Shown here: piece by piece, positions 10,640-20,800 of the stretch | Numbering within the stretch: position 1 is the stretch's first letter | How the letters are laid out: each line of letters starts with the position of its first letter | Source of the DNA: Chondrus crispus | Taxonomy: Eukaryota > Rhodophyta > Florideophyceae > Gigartinales > Gigartinaceae | DNA: 64,000 bases | Direction: 5' to 3' | Assembly (NCBI RefSeq): GCF_000350225.1 | Contig: NW_005179090.1 | Location: 34,547-98,546, forward strand | Made by a program: the position numbers and the translations under genes | Notes under the pieces: generated by a model | Told to the model about the DNA's origin: nothing | The model's input: the letters and a program-made list of their open reading frames with translations, nothing else | The model's database searches: none

Positions 10640-11675
10640 GTGGGTCAGAGTCAGGACAAAAATTGTCCGTTTCTGTTTTTCGATATTCGATGGCTGGTGA
10701 GGCACGTCGATGCCAATTTAGTCGTGATGGTACCCGTAAGCCACTGCCGTCTGGTGACAAACAGGAGCCTACTTTGAACGTTAAACTGAACCTGAAAAGT
10801 GGTGGAGTGAAGTGGTCGGAAGGGAGACTGGGGTTGTGATATTATCGCAACGATCAATTGAAAAAGGGAGTATTACCAATGAATTGTAATGTGTCGCAAA
10901 CTATGGTATTTTTGTTGTAAGCGTAAGAGATTTACGCAATATGCATGTCCCTGAATACAATTTTACAATTCATATGCAACTTAAAAACGGGTTACACGAT
11001 AGTACGGTAACACGAATTATAGCTGTGAGGGGAAATTTTGAAACGGGATACTGCAAAAGATTTAAATGAGAAAAGTAAAGCGCTGTTGAATTCACTTATT
11101 GCAGAACAGGATATGGTAGTAGTGTTGTGCCAAGCTTCATACAATCCTACAGAAATTCGGAGTGATTATGCCATTATGGTGTAATGATATGCGAAACCCC
11201 GTTGGTAGATGGAATATTACCGCAAATTCTACGCGAATCGGTGGTAACGCAGAAACGTTGTACGCCATCTAGTTGTAGTATCGATAGGGAGACTACAGTT
11301 ATTGAATAGGATAGCTCCTGCTTATCATGCGCGAAAGGGGCGCACTACATCAGTATTGCTTGGTCACTTCGGAAGATAATAAAAAAACTGTTCACTGTAC
11401 GAAAAAGCGAGGGAAAAGAAATAAGAAGAATTGCAAGATCTGCCTGGGAAAGGTTCTGAAATTCAGAGTATCATGCATGTGTTTTTTATCGACTGTGATC
11501 CCGCGGTTAATGCTTGATCTTTAGATCATAGACTACCACTCATGCGCACGCGTTTCATCACTGCTTTCACTGCTGCCATTTTGCGGTTTGTGTTGGGTCG
11601 GCGCGTTTTGGGTGGCGCCGAGACAGGCAGTCGGAGAAGTGGGTCTGCAGGAACGTCGGATGCCTTCATCTCAGC
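10640..11675. other. no recognised gene
   Basis: AT-rich, frequent stops on both strands, only short frames. A basic 65-aa frame at 11327-11524 contains two CxxC-like pairs (KNCKICLG) and may be another relic of the Cys-rich module seen at 8397; this is weak. Confidence 0.35.
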
Positions 11676-13270
11676 CTACGTCGGAACTGAGACTTCCACA
11701 TTTGTGGGGTACTGCGACCGCCAGTTGGTAACAGTTAGCTCACCGGGATCAAGACGAACATCAGGTAAGCTCTGCTGAAATGCGACGGCCTTCATGTGCT
11801 CACATGGAAATATAGTGACACTCGGTCTGTCGCACGTGCATGGGGTATCAATGTCGAGGAACAGTGAATTATTGTTTCTTCCGCCGCTGATAGATATTTG
11901 TGAGACAGACCTTGTGCACGACTTTGACGTCGCACAGAACACGAAACCCCTTTGTCAACAGATCGCATTCGTTTTGCAACACAGTCACACTCCCTTTCCG
12001 CTGAAGCCGTGAAAGACGCTCTGGAGAGCGGGGCGTGATGACGGCGGTTGCGTTTTGCGCTGCGTACGTCTGCTCATCCCCAATGCGCTTTTCCCTTCTA
12101 CAGTGCCACAGAATGCTTTGGAAGAGATCAAGGAATCTACCGTCCATAGTGGCAGAATTGTTTCCCTCAACATCCATCCTGCTGGCCTTTCCGTAAACTG
12201 AAGCACCGATCGAAGCAGCAGCAGCAGGATACTGCTTGTCATCAGGTACCGAATCCATAGCATCCCCCGCACGCTCCGACAAAATTTTGCAACTAAAACC
12301 AGCTTTAGTAGCAGCGATCTCCCCACTGAAGTCTGCAATCAATCTGTACAACATGTTTCGACAATCTTTTTCGTAGAAGAACAGACTCTCACCAAGATGC
12401 TTTGCGGAAAGGATATGGTGCAGTAAGCCATCACCCGTGTCGCCTCCAAACACATTCGCGAGACCTTTAATGATTCCTTTGTCTTTGTCGCTTGCCACTG
12501 TAACCTGGGTGAGACGCGGAAACTCTCAATGGAGGAATCCCCATGCCGCTGTCCAGCATTCCTCACTCTCATTACCGCATATGTACGAGTATACCAGTGG
12601 GATTATGCACATGTTCGCTGACAGTCCGACCACATTAAAGCTTTGATACGTATCGATTCCATGCTTTTCGTGACGCGCGTCCGCCTGCACGAACGCCAGT
12701 AGCTGCGAAATTGCGCCTTTGTAAAACCCCATGCAATTGCAATCTTGTCGAAAATCGTAATCTTAATGCTCTGATAACTGAGAGGAGACGATTCTCTTCC
12801 TTCTCTAGAAACTCGGCGCGTGCTTGCGCCAAAGATAATGCGTCACGAATATGCCATTCCTCTCGATCGGCTTCGGGGACGCGACAAACTTGTCGGTGTA
12901 GACGGCGATGCTCTGCCTGGCGCACCGACAGCACCGTGTCTTCCATCGCTGTACCATCCATTGTGGTGAACTCCAAAGAATACCGGCGGGCAACGAATTC
13001 CGCCCGAAGACGGAGGAGGTCACGAATGTTACTGCTCGCACGGCCGAAGGCCATTCTTGTAGCCTCTTGGCGAACAAGGGTCCACTGCGGTGCGAGTATG
13101 TGATCAGTAACTCTGAAGTAGCCCGTGAAGTCGGCAACAAGCATACTTCCCGGGACAGCTGGTGTCCCAGATATAGGACGTCAAACATGCGTGGCCAGGA
13201 TTTTTGTTGAATACGCCGTCCTCGCGTGACCGATCCTCCAGCTTTGGTCATCATCGCCGTTGTCTGCAAC
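11676..13270 (-). pseudogene. Mutator-like (MULE) transposase with SWIM zinc finger
   Basis: Minus strand, three frames joined by frameshifts. N-terminal part (13144-12635): helical. Core part 1 (12732-12526): QADARHEKHGIDTYQSFNV with the first Asp, then CGNESEECW. Core part 2 (12498-11869): ASDKDKGIIKGLANVFGGD with the second Asp and an LHHIL box in place of the usual CxxH. C-terminus (about 11870-11680): CTCDRPSVTIFPCEHMKAV, a CxCx(n)CxH SWIM finger. That arrangement is diagnostic of MuDR/MULE transposases, which move their element by cut and paste with 9-bp duplications. No terminal repeats were found. Alternative: a domesticated FAR1-like protein, unlikely given the frameshifts. Confidence 0.75.
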
Positions 13271-14833
13271 TAAACTCTGCCCGACCCCTGACATATGGTC
13301 AGCGCATTGGGCCTCCCTAACTGCCTATGTCATGTCCTTGCGACTCCAGTTAGCCTCAGAGTAAAAATCCTCCCTGCTTATCTGATGGAAGGAGTCGCAC
13401 TGGGCGCTGAGGGCCACCTTGCTGTTGAGAGGGAAGTGGACTGGCAGTGCAGGGATCTCCGCCACTTCGCGAACCCGATGCATGAATGTGTACTTGTCCG
13501 GCAGCAAGTCACCAACTTGAATGTGAAGGTAGATGTTGCCTCCATCACGCTCTATCTCGGTCAGTGTCCTCATCAGCAGTACCTTTTCTGAATCTCTGTG
13601 TGCCATTTCGACGAGCTCTGATGTTCGCTTTCGATTTCTCGCAACAGCCAGCCAATTCCTCTCTCGGCGAAGAGCTTTGACTCTCTCTGCCCCATCCTCA
13701 CCATTGAGACCATCGACATTGCAGGTAGCAGACGGCACAAAGCGTCTGTTTTGCCCATTTGAGTGAGGAAGTAGAGCCGCATCTTCCTAATCCGACAGCG
13801 GCTTGTTGAGATCCTCCTCTAAGTCCATTTCACGACAACTTTCTGCACCATCAGAACCATCGCGATGGCCGCCAGGACTGCGGCGGCGAGCTTCCTCATC
13901 GCCACAGTGACTCTCTCCGTAATCGTGACGGCCTTCGTGTCTGCCGCGACGAACTTCCTCACCATCATGAAAATCTCTGTCGCTGCGGCGAGCTTCCTCA
14001 CCGACGCGATGGCCTTCTTGGCCGCCGTGACGGCCATTGTCGCCGCCGCCACGACTTACCTCGCCTCCATTATGGCCTCCATTGTCGCAACCACGGCATC
14101 CCTCTGCGCTCCTACGGCTTCCCTCGCACCTGCCACAGCCTCTGTCGAAACTATGTCCTGCCTCGTCGCCGCCGTGGCTTCCATCTCCGGGCCTCCGTTT
14201 GTGCGGGGGTTCATCGTCGCTATGTCCTTCTTTCTCGCCGTGACACCCGTCCTATCCGAGATACCTGTCCGTATCGCGATTTCCGCCCCGGCGATGCATC
14301 TATTCGCCGTGTCCTCCTTCCCCTACGGCACGCCTCATTGCCTTCTCGTGAGCCTTCGCGGCGTTGCGTAGCTCTCCTGCGTCGTGCAGAAGCCGACTGA
14401 CTGCTGCGCCCGGCCACAATCGCAGAATAGAGTAATGCGAAGAGCGCGCGGCCACAACGCGCGTAGGATGCAGTCGCACGGTGAGACGGGTGGGCGACGG
14501 GGGCGGCGAGACTGCGGTCTGCCAGAAAAGGCGCCAAATATCAACGTGTAACGGCCACTTGTAGACGCTGTCTGTAGGTCTGACGTATTGCAACCGACTT
14601 GCCTAAAAGTCCTCGATCATGAGTCGTCCCCCTTCTGTATATTTCCGTAAGATGTGTATGCTTTTTTAGTTTATGTTCTTTGTGACGACCCTGATCTCTA
14701 CTCAAACGTATGTTAGGCTTTTATAAAATTAATTTTGTTCTTTCGCAGCAAAATATCTGTGTCTTACAATAATATTGCTTTTTTCTGACATTGTCTACCA
14801 CTCCGTGTATTTTCAGCCCAAGTTACAACCTAA
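13271..14833 (-). other. probable decayed upstream part of the MULE gene, with Asp/Glu/His/Arg-rich repeat
   Basis: Minus frame 13738-13325 (137 aa, MPSATCNVDGLNGEDGAERV...) is moderately plausible coding sequence. Between about 14250 and 13820 the minus strand in one frame reads a charged, Gly/His-rich repeat (for example GGHGGQEGHRVGEEARR), produced by a GAGCTTCCTC-type repeat in the DNA. The plus-strand Ala/Val frame over the same bases is its shadow. 14594-14833 holds nothing recognisable. Whether all this belongs to one transposon protein is unproven. Confidence 0.35.
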
Positions 14834-15625
14834 GTGCAATCAAACTCGTCATTGCTGCTATTCTGCGTTCACTTTCAAAACTGTACTACCCTTTCGTGTT
14901 TAAGGTCTCAATTTTACAACCATATACCAAAATCCCCTTCAGTTATTAGTTTTCGTCGCACCCGAAAATCCACATCTGAAGGCAACCCGAGGTTCTTTAC
15001 ATCTGCTTTGGATCAAAGCATGGAGTGGTTAGGGGTAGAGGAGGCAAGTCGTGAATCAGAGCAAGATGGTTTCTGTTGCGCTGATTGTAGCAGTTCATTT
15101 CCATCGGAATATAGGCGCTCTCAACACATGGAAACTTGCAAAAGTACCACTAAATGTGAAAAGAAAAGTGAATGCTCAAGGGCCGTTCGAATTTTGCCAA
15201 AAGCTATTGCACGCAAAAGATATCAAAATTTCATCTTGAAAAAGATGCTATCGTAGATCACATTGGCTTTCAAGCGTCAGATGTTCAAGTGTTGCTATGG
15301 GGTGGGCTTTCGTCACAATGTAGGACAGAATTAATAAGCTCGAAACATAGAAAACTATGAGAACAACCTACAGGAAATGTTCGACGTAGGTATAGAGCGT
15401 AAAGCTCTCAGACTGAGTGCCACAGGCATGAGAGGTCAGCTTTTGCTGGTATTTGGAGAGAGGTTTGACTTTCCATCTGAAACCGACATCACCAAATTTA
15501 TCAACGTGATGTCTCAGAGGCAGAAAACGGCATCATCTCGAAACAGCAAAACGTTGTCAACGACGGGAAGGATGGACAATGTTTATTCCAAAGAAGTTGA
15601 CCAACTTTTGGAAAAACGCCTTTAA
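14834..15625 (+). pseudogene. fragment with C2H2/C2HC-type zinc finger, unclassified
   Basis: Frame 14834-15256 (140 aa) carries CCADCSSSFPSEYRRSQHM followed by ETC, that is CX2CX12HX4C, a zinc-finger-like unit, then basic helix. A second frame (15377-15625) continues MFDVGIERKALRLSATGMRG and ...FDFPSETDITKFINVMSQRQ. The two are separated by stops and a frameshift. The look is that of the N-terminal half of a transposon protein whose catalytic half is missing. No family recognised. Confidence 0.4.
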
Positions 15626-15769
15626 CATTTCACTATCTGCCGTTGTAGAAAAAATGAATTCGCTCTTTACGACAATCGAATGCTTCCACCCACATTCCCT
15701 GCCAATAAACGCACCAAGAACAGGGTATCCTCGCAAAAGCCCAATCATAGGAAAGAAACTGTACTCCCT

Positions 15770-16020
15770 GACGATCGGCAGTGAAAGGGGCCTCAGGGCC
15801 GAGATAGCAAGTGGCGGAGGTGTCAGAGGCCGGAAATGAAAAGGCCGTTAGGACCGAGGTAGGGGATGGTGGGGTTGTCAGAGGTCGGCAATGAAAGGAG
15901 TGATGGCGTCGTGATTGGATAATGGGGAAGGGGTAGTAGGGGTCGGCACAGAAAGGGGGCAGAGGGTCGTGCAAGGAAGAAGTGGGGATGTCGGAGGTCG
16001 GCAATGAAAGAGGTGATGGA
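15770..16020 (+). repeat. minisatellite, about 55-bp unit, five diverged copies
   Basis: A core close to GTCAGAGGTCGGCAATGAAAGG recurs at about 15774, 15829, 15883, 15941 and 15996, that is every 54-58 bp with drift between copies. The long minus-strand frame here (16292-15633) is Pro/Ser-rich because of this repeat and is not taken as a gene. Confidence 0.7.
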
Positions 16021-16099
16021 GCTGTGGAAGGAAGAGGACGGCAAGGGCGCAGGTAGTCCCCACTCAAAGCACTGGAGATCTCACTCCTCTCCCAGGGGG

Positions 16100-16335
16100 A
16101 TGGGAAGTATAAAAAAGGATCCTGAACTCGCGCTGCCCCTCTTCCATCGAACCAGTACGCACGCACCTGCTGATCCCCGCAACACCACCGCCTCGCAAAG
16201 CCCCGTTCCAACTCGGTCCACTGCATATGCGGAAACGTCTCCCCGCCGCCGTTCCCCCAAACACACGATCCCGCACGCCGCTTCTTGGTCACAAGAACTC
16301 TCTACCCTTGCCTCACATGCCTTCTAGATACGTGC
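16100..16335 (+). promoter_or_regulatory. TATA-box-like promoter followed by a short open frame
   Basis: TATAAAAAAGG at 16108-16118, preceded by CCCAGGGGGATGGG, is followed by a C-rich stretch with few stops up to 16327. This is the spacing of a Pol II promoter with a leader. It could be an LTR promoter or the remains of a gene 5' end; nothing downstream is recognisable. Confidence 0.35.
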
Positions 16336-16849
16336 AGTAGCCCAAACAGTTAGCGATAAACCAAGCCCTTGTTGGCATCAGATCTCTTGTAAAGTCGACC
16401 CTATTGCTGTCCGTTTCAATCACGCGGTTTCTAGGTCATCGCACCTTACAGAAAACGCAGTGGAGTACGAGGGTTTGCTCAGAGTATGAAGGTGTGCTCG
16501 GAGTGTGAAGGTGTGTTCGGGGTATGAGTATGAGGGACCAAAATTAGAATTTCGCTTATTTCTATAGGTCACAATTGCGCCAAATTTGGTCATTTTCACA
16601 GCGTCGTAACTTGTTTCATATTATTTGAACCGCAAATGTGAATGTACAGTTGGACTCAGCGCGGTCAAAGCTTTTAAGTCATTTGGTTTCATGAATTTGC
16701 AAAGGTTTTTTGCATTTTTACCCCGCTGTGGTTTCCTCAAATCGAACGAAGAAGAAGCCAGTTGAGTCGCAAAATGCGTGTTAATATTGTTAGGAACATT
16801 ACAATGAATTTGAAGAACGCAAAATTGTGTATGTAATTGAATGTAGGTA
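16336..16849. other. non-coding right flank of the 11.6-kb insert, with short tandem repeat
   Basis: 16462-16540 holds three or four diverged copies of GAGTGTGAAGGTGTGCTCG. The rest is AT-rich with no gene. The segment ends at the right ACAGTAGT repeat (16850-16857). Confidence 0.45.
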
Positions 16850-17031
16850 ACAGTAGTTACACTTAACGGGTGTGCAATACTTCGGTACCGTAGTGTTGTG
16901 ATATATTGCTATGTACATTAAATATGAGCGGACCGACGGCGAAGGGGGACGACAAGCACGGACTTGTCAAGGAACCTCCACCTTGGTCCTGCCCGCTTAT
17001 TCTAAGGTACTTCCGTTAATTACTTTAGAGC
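16850..17031 (+). repeat. LTR-B copy 1, middle part (resumes after the 11.6-kb insert)
   Basis: Starts at the second ACAGTAGT and then follows the 30525 copy: CGGTACCGTAGTGTTGTGATA, GTACATTAAATAYGAGCG, and GACAAGCACGGACTTGTC, here reached at about 16950. It is interrupted at 17032 by the antisense LTR-B. Confidence 0.8.
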
Positions 17032-17643
17032 TGTAGCATAAACCCCCGGTCGCGGTGGGGGTTTAGCTATAGTCGCATAATGCCTGTGAGACGCGAGAAA
17101 ACACCAAAACACACACACCAGAACGTACGCGGGCAGTGGTAGCGTGGTAGACCGGTGGGGAGCGGACGCGAATACAAGGCGCATTTAGAGCGGATCGACG
17201 CGCTCGACGCCCCGGTGCGGCGCTAGTTAGCGTTCCAGCGCCGACGGGCGGAGGGGGGTCCAGCTCGCTCGCGCACGTGTCGCGACCCCTACCTGCGTTA
17301 GTTCTCGGTTAAAGCGCTCGCGTTAAGAGAACGCGTTTAGAATAAGCGGACGGGGTTAGACCTGCGGCGGAGAATCTGGTACCAAGCCCGCGCTTGTCCT
17401 TCCCGTCTGCCTTCGGCTCCCTGTGGTTTTAATATACAAGTAATCGCGGCTATCATACAAGACTACAGTACAGTCCGTACTGTACTGCAGCGCGCTACGG
17501 TGCCGAGCTACTGTACTCGGCGACTGTAGCACTGTCAGTCATACAAGCTGACAGTACACGTTTCTGCGCGCTCGGGCGCGCTGTAAGGGTCGTGCCTTAC
17601 GTTGCGTGATCTAATTCTAAATCTATTTTGCCGATATGCTACA
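17032..17643 (-). repeat. LTR-B solo LTR, antisense, nested
   Basis: 612 bp with ends TGTAGCATAAAC and ATATGCTACA. Read on the minus strand it matches the 30525 LTR along its length, for example the TATGATAGCCGCG/TGTATATTAAA block and the CTCCGCCCGTCGGCGCTGGAACG block. Flanking bases AGAGC (17027-17031) and ACAGC (17644-17648) agree at four of five positions, so they may be an aged target-site duplication. No internal coding region remains, so it is a solo LTR formed by recombination. Confidence 0.75.
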
Positions 17644-17921
17644 ACAGCGAGACCGCGCGCTGGTAGAGGACGGGCGAGCAAGGGAGCAATCCTAGATCCT
17701 CCTCCGCTCGTCGGCGATGGTTCCTCACCCAACACTGCTCTGGGGCGTCGAAGCTTAGATCGGCCAGCGTGCGGGCGTTCTCCTCCGTCCTACGCTCTAC
17801 CACCGCTACTCGGAGCCCGTGCTCGGTACTGTGGGTGGGCCGTGTTTCCGTCTTCTCGCCGATCGTGTCCACCGATGAACTGTTAGCACACACCCCTCTC
17901 CGCCGGGGTGTTTATGCCACA
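17644..17921 (+). repeat. LTR-B copy 1, 3' end
   Basis: Continues the plus-strand LTR after the nested antisense copy: CCTAGATCCTCCTCCGCTCG, GGGGCGTCGAAGCTTAGATC, and ACACCCCTCTCCGCCGGGGT, then ends GTTTATGCCACA at 17921. It is followed directly by GTTTG, the second half of the target-site duplication begun at 4958. A CACCCC..GGGGTG hairpin precedes the end, as in the 30525 copy. Confidence 0.85.
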
Positions 17922-17923
17922 GT

Positions 17924-18310
17924 TTGACATTCGGTCAACTCATTCGAGGAGATGGCGACGAGGACAAGAAAGAGGTCTATCATTTGTTCAAAAGTCGCCC
18001 TAGACGCCTCGTAGCTGCTTCGATCGGTACTTTGCTGAAACGAATGAAAGAAGTTTCGGTACAAGTCAACGGGACAGAAATGAGGGCGTTGTTATACTCA
18101 GGATCTATCTCTAATGTTATGAATGTTTTTGTGGCTTCGAAGCTCTCTCGGTCCGCAAAGACGACCTCGACGAAGATTACGGTCGCCAATGGACAAAAGA
18201 AAACCTGGCTGCGTTCCATCGAGGAAGTTCCCGTCTCGTTCAACCGCACTGTTTCCTCATCCAAGTTCTTAGTTGTTGACGGATCCCAGTGGAGATCTTA
18301 ATTTGGGTAT
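17924..18310 (+). pseudogene. gypsy-A protease
   Basis: Frame of 125 aa. VSVQVNGTEMRALLYSGSIS corresponds to a retropepsin active site, with the catalytic Asp of D-S/T-G replaced by Tyr; a conserved hydrophobic strand pattern follows (TKITVANGQKKTWLRSIEEV). It starts at the exact right edge of LTR-B, so the gene continued leftwards before that insertion. 18310-18770 joins it to the RT in a shifted frame and includes an acidic spacer (SETDSEDRTSDVESF). Confidence 0.65.
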
Positions 18311-18770
18311 CTAACTCTCGAAGAACTTCAACCCCGCATCGATCCTGTTCACTAGTCTTAAAAATGGCGATTGGAATGAAAAACGTGAAAATGAGTTTGG
18401 AGTTTCACCAAGTCAGTCATATCGTCGTAGATTCGGAGACTGATAGTGAAGATCGTACTTCAGACGTCGAGTCGTTCGTCTCAGAGACTTCACCGGAAGA
18501 AGAGACCTATGCAGTTGCCATCCTTGACGATGTCCCTTTCGAGCTAGATTGACACTGGATGGAGCGATGGAAGAATATATTGAAGTGGACTCACCTGGTT
18601 CGAATTTCATCAATTGGCGGTGAAAATTCTTCGGGGTAGATTTTTGTATCTCCACAATGAAGCTCAAAGCGTCATCGAGACCGCATTCATGAATAAGAGT
18701 ATTTTGCTACAGCTCTTGACGACCTTCGGCCTGCTGAAGTCCCAAATAAGCACATTTCGAGTTACATGAT

Positions 18771-20050
18771 ATGAATCCGATCTGCAAGTCTGAAAGGAGA
18801 ATAGATCCGTTGCATGACGAAGTTCTGTGGAACGAGCTCGGAAAAATCCTGGAAGCGGGAATTATCACCCCTTCCAGCTCCGCATGGTACTTTTCGTTGG
18901 TCATCGTATCCAAAAATGATGGTAATTCGCGCTTCTATGTTTATTTCCGTACACTGCACCAGAATGTGAAGGCAGAAAGATGTCCTTTGCCGAAAATCGA
19001 GGAGATGTTCGACGACGTGGAAGGAAGTGCATACATCACTTCTCTAGATTTGTTCAGTGGTTACTGGAAAATTCGAATGGCACAACAATGCAAATAAATG
19101 ACTGCTTTCGTCTGTCGCTATGGGACATTTACGTTCAGATTCTTCCCCTTCGGATTGATGAATGCCCCTTCGGCATTTTCGATAATGATAGATACAATCT
19201 TCCGCGTAGTACCGTTCGTGTGTGTGCCTTGATGCCGTTGTGGCATTCTCCAAGACTCTAGAAGAGAATCTTAGGAACCTGCAATAAGTATTGGATGTGA
19301 CTGAGGAGGCTGACATGAAGCCTAAGTTGACAAAGTGTAGCTTCGCTCAAGCGAAGATCAAGTTGCTCGGTCATGTTTTCGACAAGAGCGGGACTGCTGT
19401 CGACCCGGGCAAGGTCGACGTAATTCTGAATGCGCATATCCAGACCTCTAGGACGGAACTTAGGAGTTTTCTCGGGGTAGCAAGCTACTACCATGGCTTT
19501 ATTTATGCGTTTGCCGATATGGCTGCTTCACTCCATGTGGTTACGTCCGGAAATGCTATATTTAAATGGACTGCAGAAATCCAAGAAGCCCTTGATTAAC
19601 TACGTGTTAATTGGACCTCCCGAAGCATTGGCTTATCCAGACTTCGAGAAACCTTTCTTCGTTGAGACGGATACGTCTGCGTTCTCCGTCGGAGCTTTGT
19701 TTGCTCAAAACAAGAATGAAGGGAAGATACATCCCATCCAGTATGCAAACCATACTATGAATACATCTGAGCGCAAGTACTCCACATGTGAGCGCAAGGT
19801 GTTTGCGACCATCTTTGCTTTGAAGAACTGTCGTATTTATTTGCTTTTGTCTACACCCCTCAAGTGGGTAACTGATGACTAGGGGCTTAACTACGCCTTT
19901 CGTAAGAGGTACATCCACTATCGTTTGGCTCGTTGGATGGACTTCTTAGCCGAGTACGACCTCACCGTGGAATATCGCCGTGGGTCGGAAAATACTGCAG
20001 CTGACTATCTTTCTCGTATTCAGCCCAATAACGGCGACAAATCTACTTGA
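18771..20050 (+). pseudogene. gypsy-A reverse transcriptase and RNase H
   Basis: RT fingers and palm: ILEAGIITPSSSAWYFSLVI, LPKIEEMFDDVEGSAYITSL, DLFSGYWKIRM. A frameshift near 19095 moves to the frame reading FFPFGLMNAPSAFSIMID. The catalytic YxDD box reads CLDAV, so it is lost. The thumb follows at 19291-19599 (KLTKCSFAQAKIKLLGHVFD, SFLGVASYYHGF). RNase H (to about 20045) has VETDTSAFSVGALFAQ, SERKYSTCERKVFATIFALK and ENTAADYLSRIQ. This order is Ty3/gypsy. At least two frameshifts and one stop (19880) are visible. Confidence 0.85.
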
Positions 20051-20199
20051 CTAGAAGAGGGATAACTTTCCCTGGCCATTACCGCCCCAGCATGCTCTGG
20101 AGAAGAACTAGAAGAGTCCTGTCGAGACATCATGTCATATATGCATGGCAAAACTCCGGCTGGGATGTATGATCAGAGCAGATCTCGCATAAGGACTGA

Positions 20200-20800
20200 T
20201 GCGAAGAACGTTTTTGTGAGAGTCTAAGCTTTTCCGCCGCACCAGTCATGGTCTTCGTGTTTTCGTCCCAATTTTCGATCTCGAGAAAGTACTGAAGCGT
20301 TTCCATGAGGACATTGGGCATTGGGACTGAAAGACCAGTCGTCAATTTGTAGCGGAAAGGTACTAGTGGCCAACCGTTTATATGGAAGTAAGGGACTACC
20401 TGAAGAGTTGTGGCGGATGTCAGATGGCACGCCAGATTTTCAAGTGCAGGACCACTTTGCGCCTTCCCAACTCAAGCTTGTTTGAGGTTTTCTGTATTGA
20501 CTTTCCCGGCCCCTTCTCTGCCACCTTGTGGGGACACTGCTTAGTGTTAGTTGCCGTTGAACATCTGACAGGATAGGAAATTGCCATAGCCACCGCTGAC
20601 AGCACTGCTCAAGTAGTTCATGACTTCGTGAAGAGAGAATGACCTGCATTCGAATCAAACTTCTACGGGCCGTGCAGAGTCTTAGAAGTACGTCACCCTT
20701 GCTATGTGATAGAGTCGCGTTATGGCCGAATATCGAGATAGCTTATTCATGCCCGCCGACTCGTATCCTATCGTGAGTGGAAAAATTAACGGCCTACGAT
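20200..20800 (+). pseudogene. gypsy-A integrase with internal deletion
   Basis: Zinc-binding HHCC domain: HEDIGHWDWKTSRQ ... YLKSCGGCQMAR. The core begins FCIDFPGPFSATLWG with the first Asp, then breaks off at HDFVKRE (about 20640). The text jumps to a C-terminal motif FYGPCRVLEVRHPCYVIESR and RRLVSYREW, so the second Asp and the Glu of the DDE triad, several hundred bases, are deleted. Stops are also present. Order and strand continue from the RT. Confidence 0.7.

Noticed and set aside
13865-14371. 168-aa plus-strand Ala/Val-rich frame that looks like a membrane protein
   Set aside because: Produced by a GC-rich repeat; the minus strand reads a charged Gly/His-rich repeat next to the MULE gene, which is the more likely sense.
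15633-16292. 219-aa minus-strand Pro/Ser-rich frame
   Set aside because: Overlaps the minisatellite and the TATA-like promoter; composition is explained by the repeat and no domain is present.
16850-17921. Interpretation of the TGTRGYATAAC inverted ends as a MITE or DNA transposon
   Set aside because: A primer-binding site and gag follow the 30525 copy, and the ends are TG...CA with 5-bp duplications, so these are LTRs.
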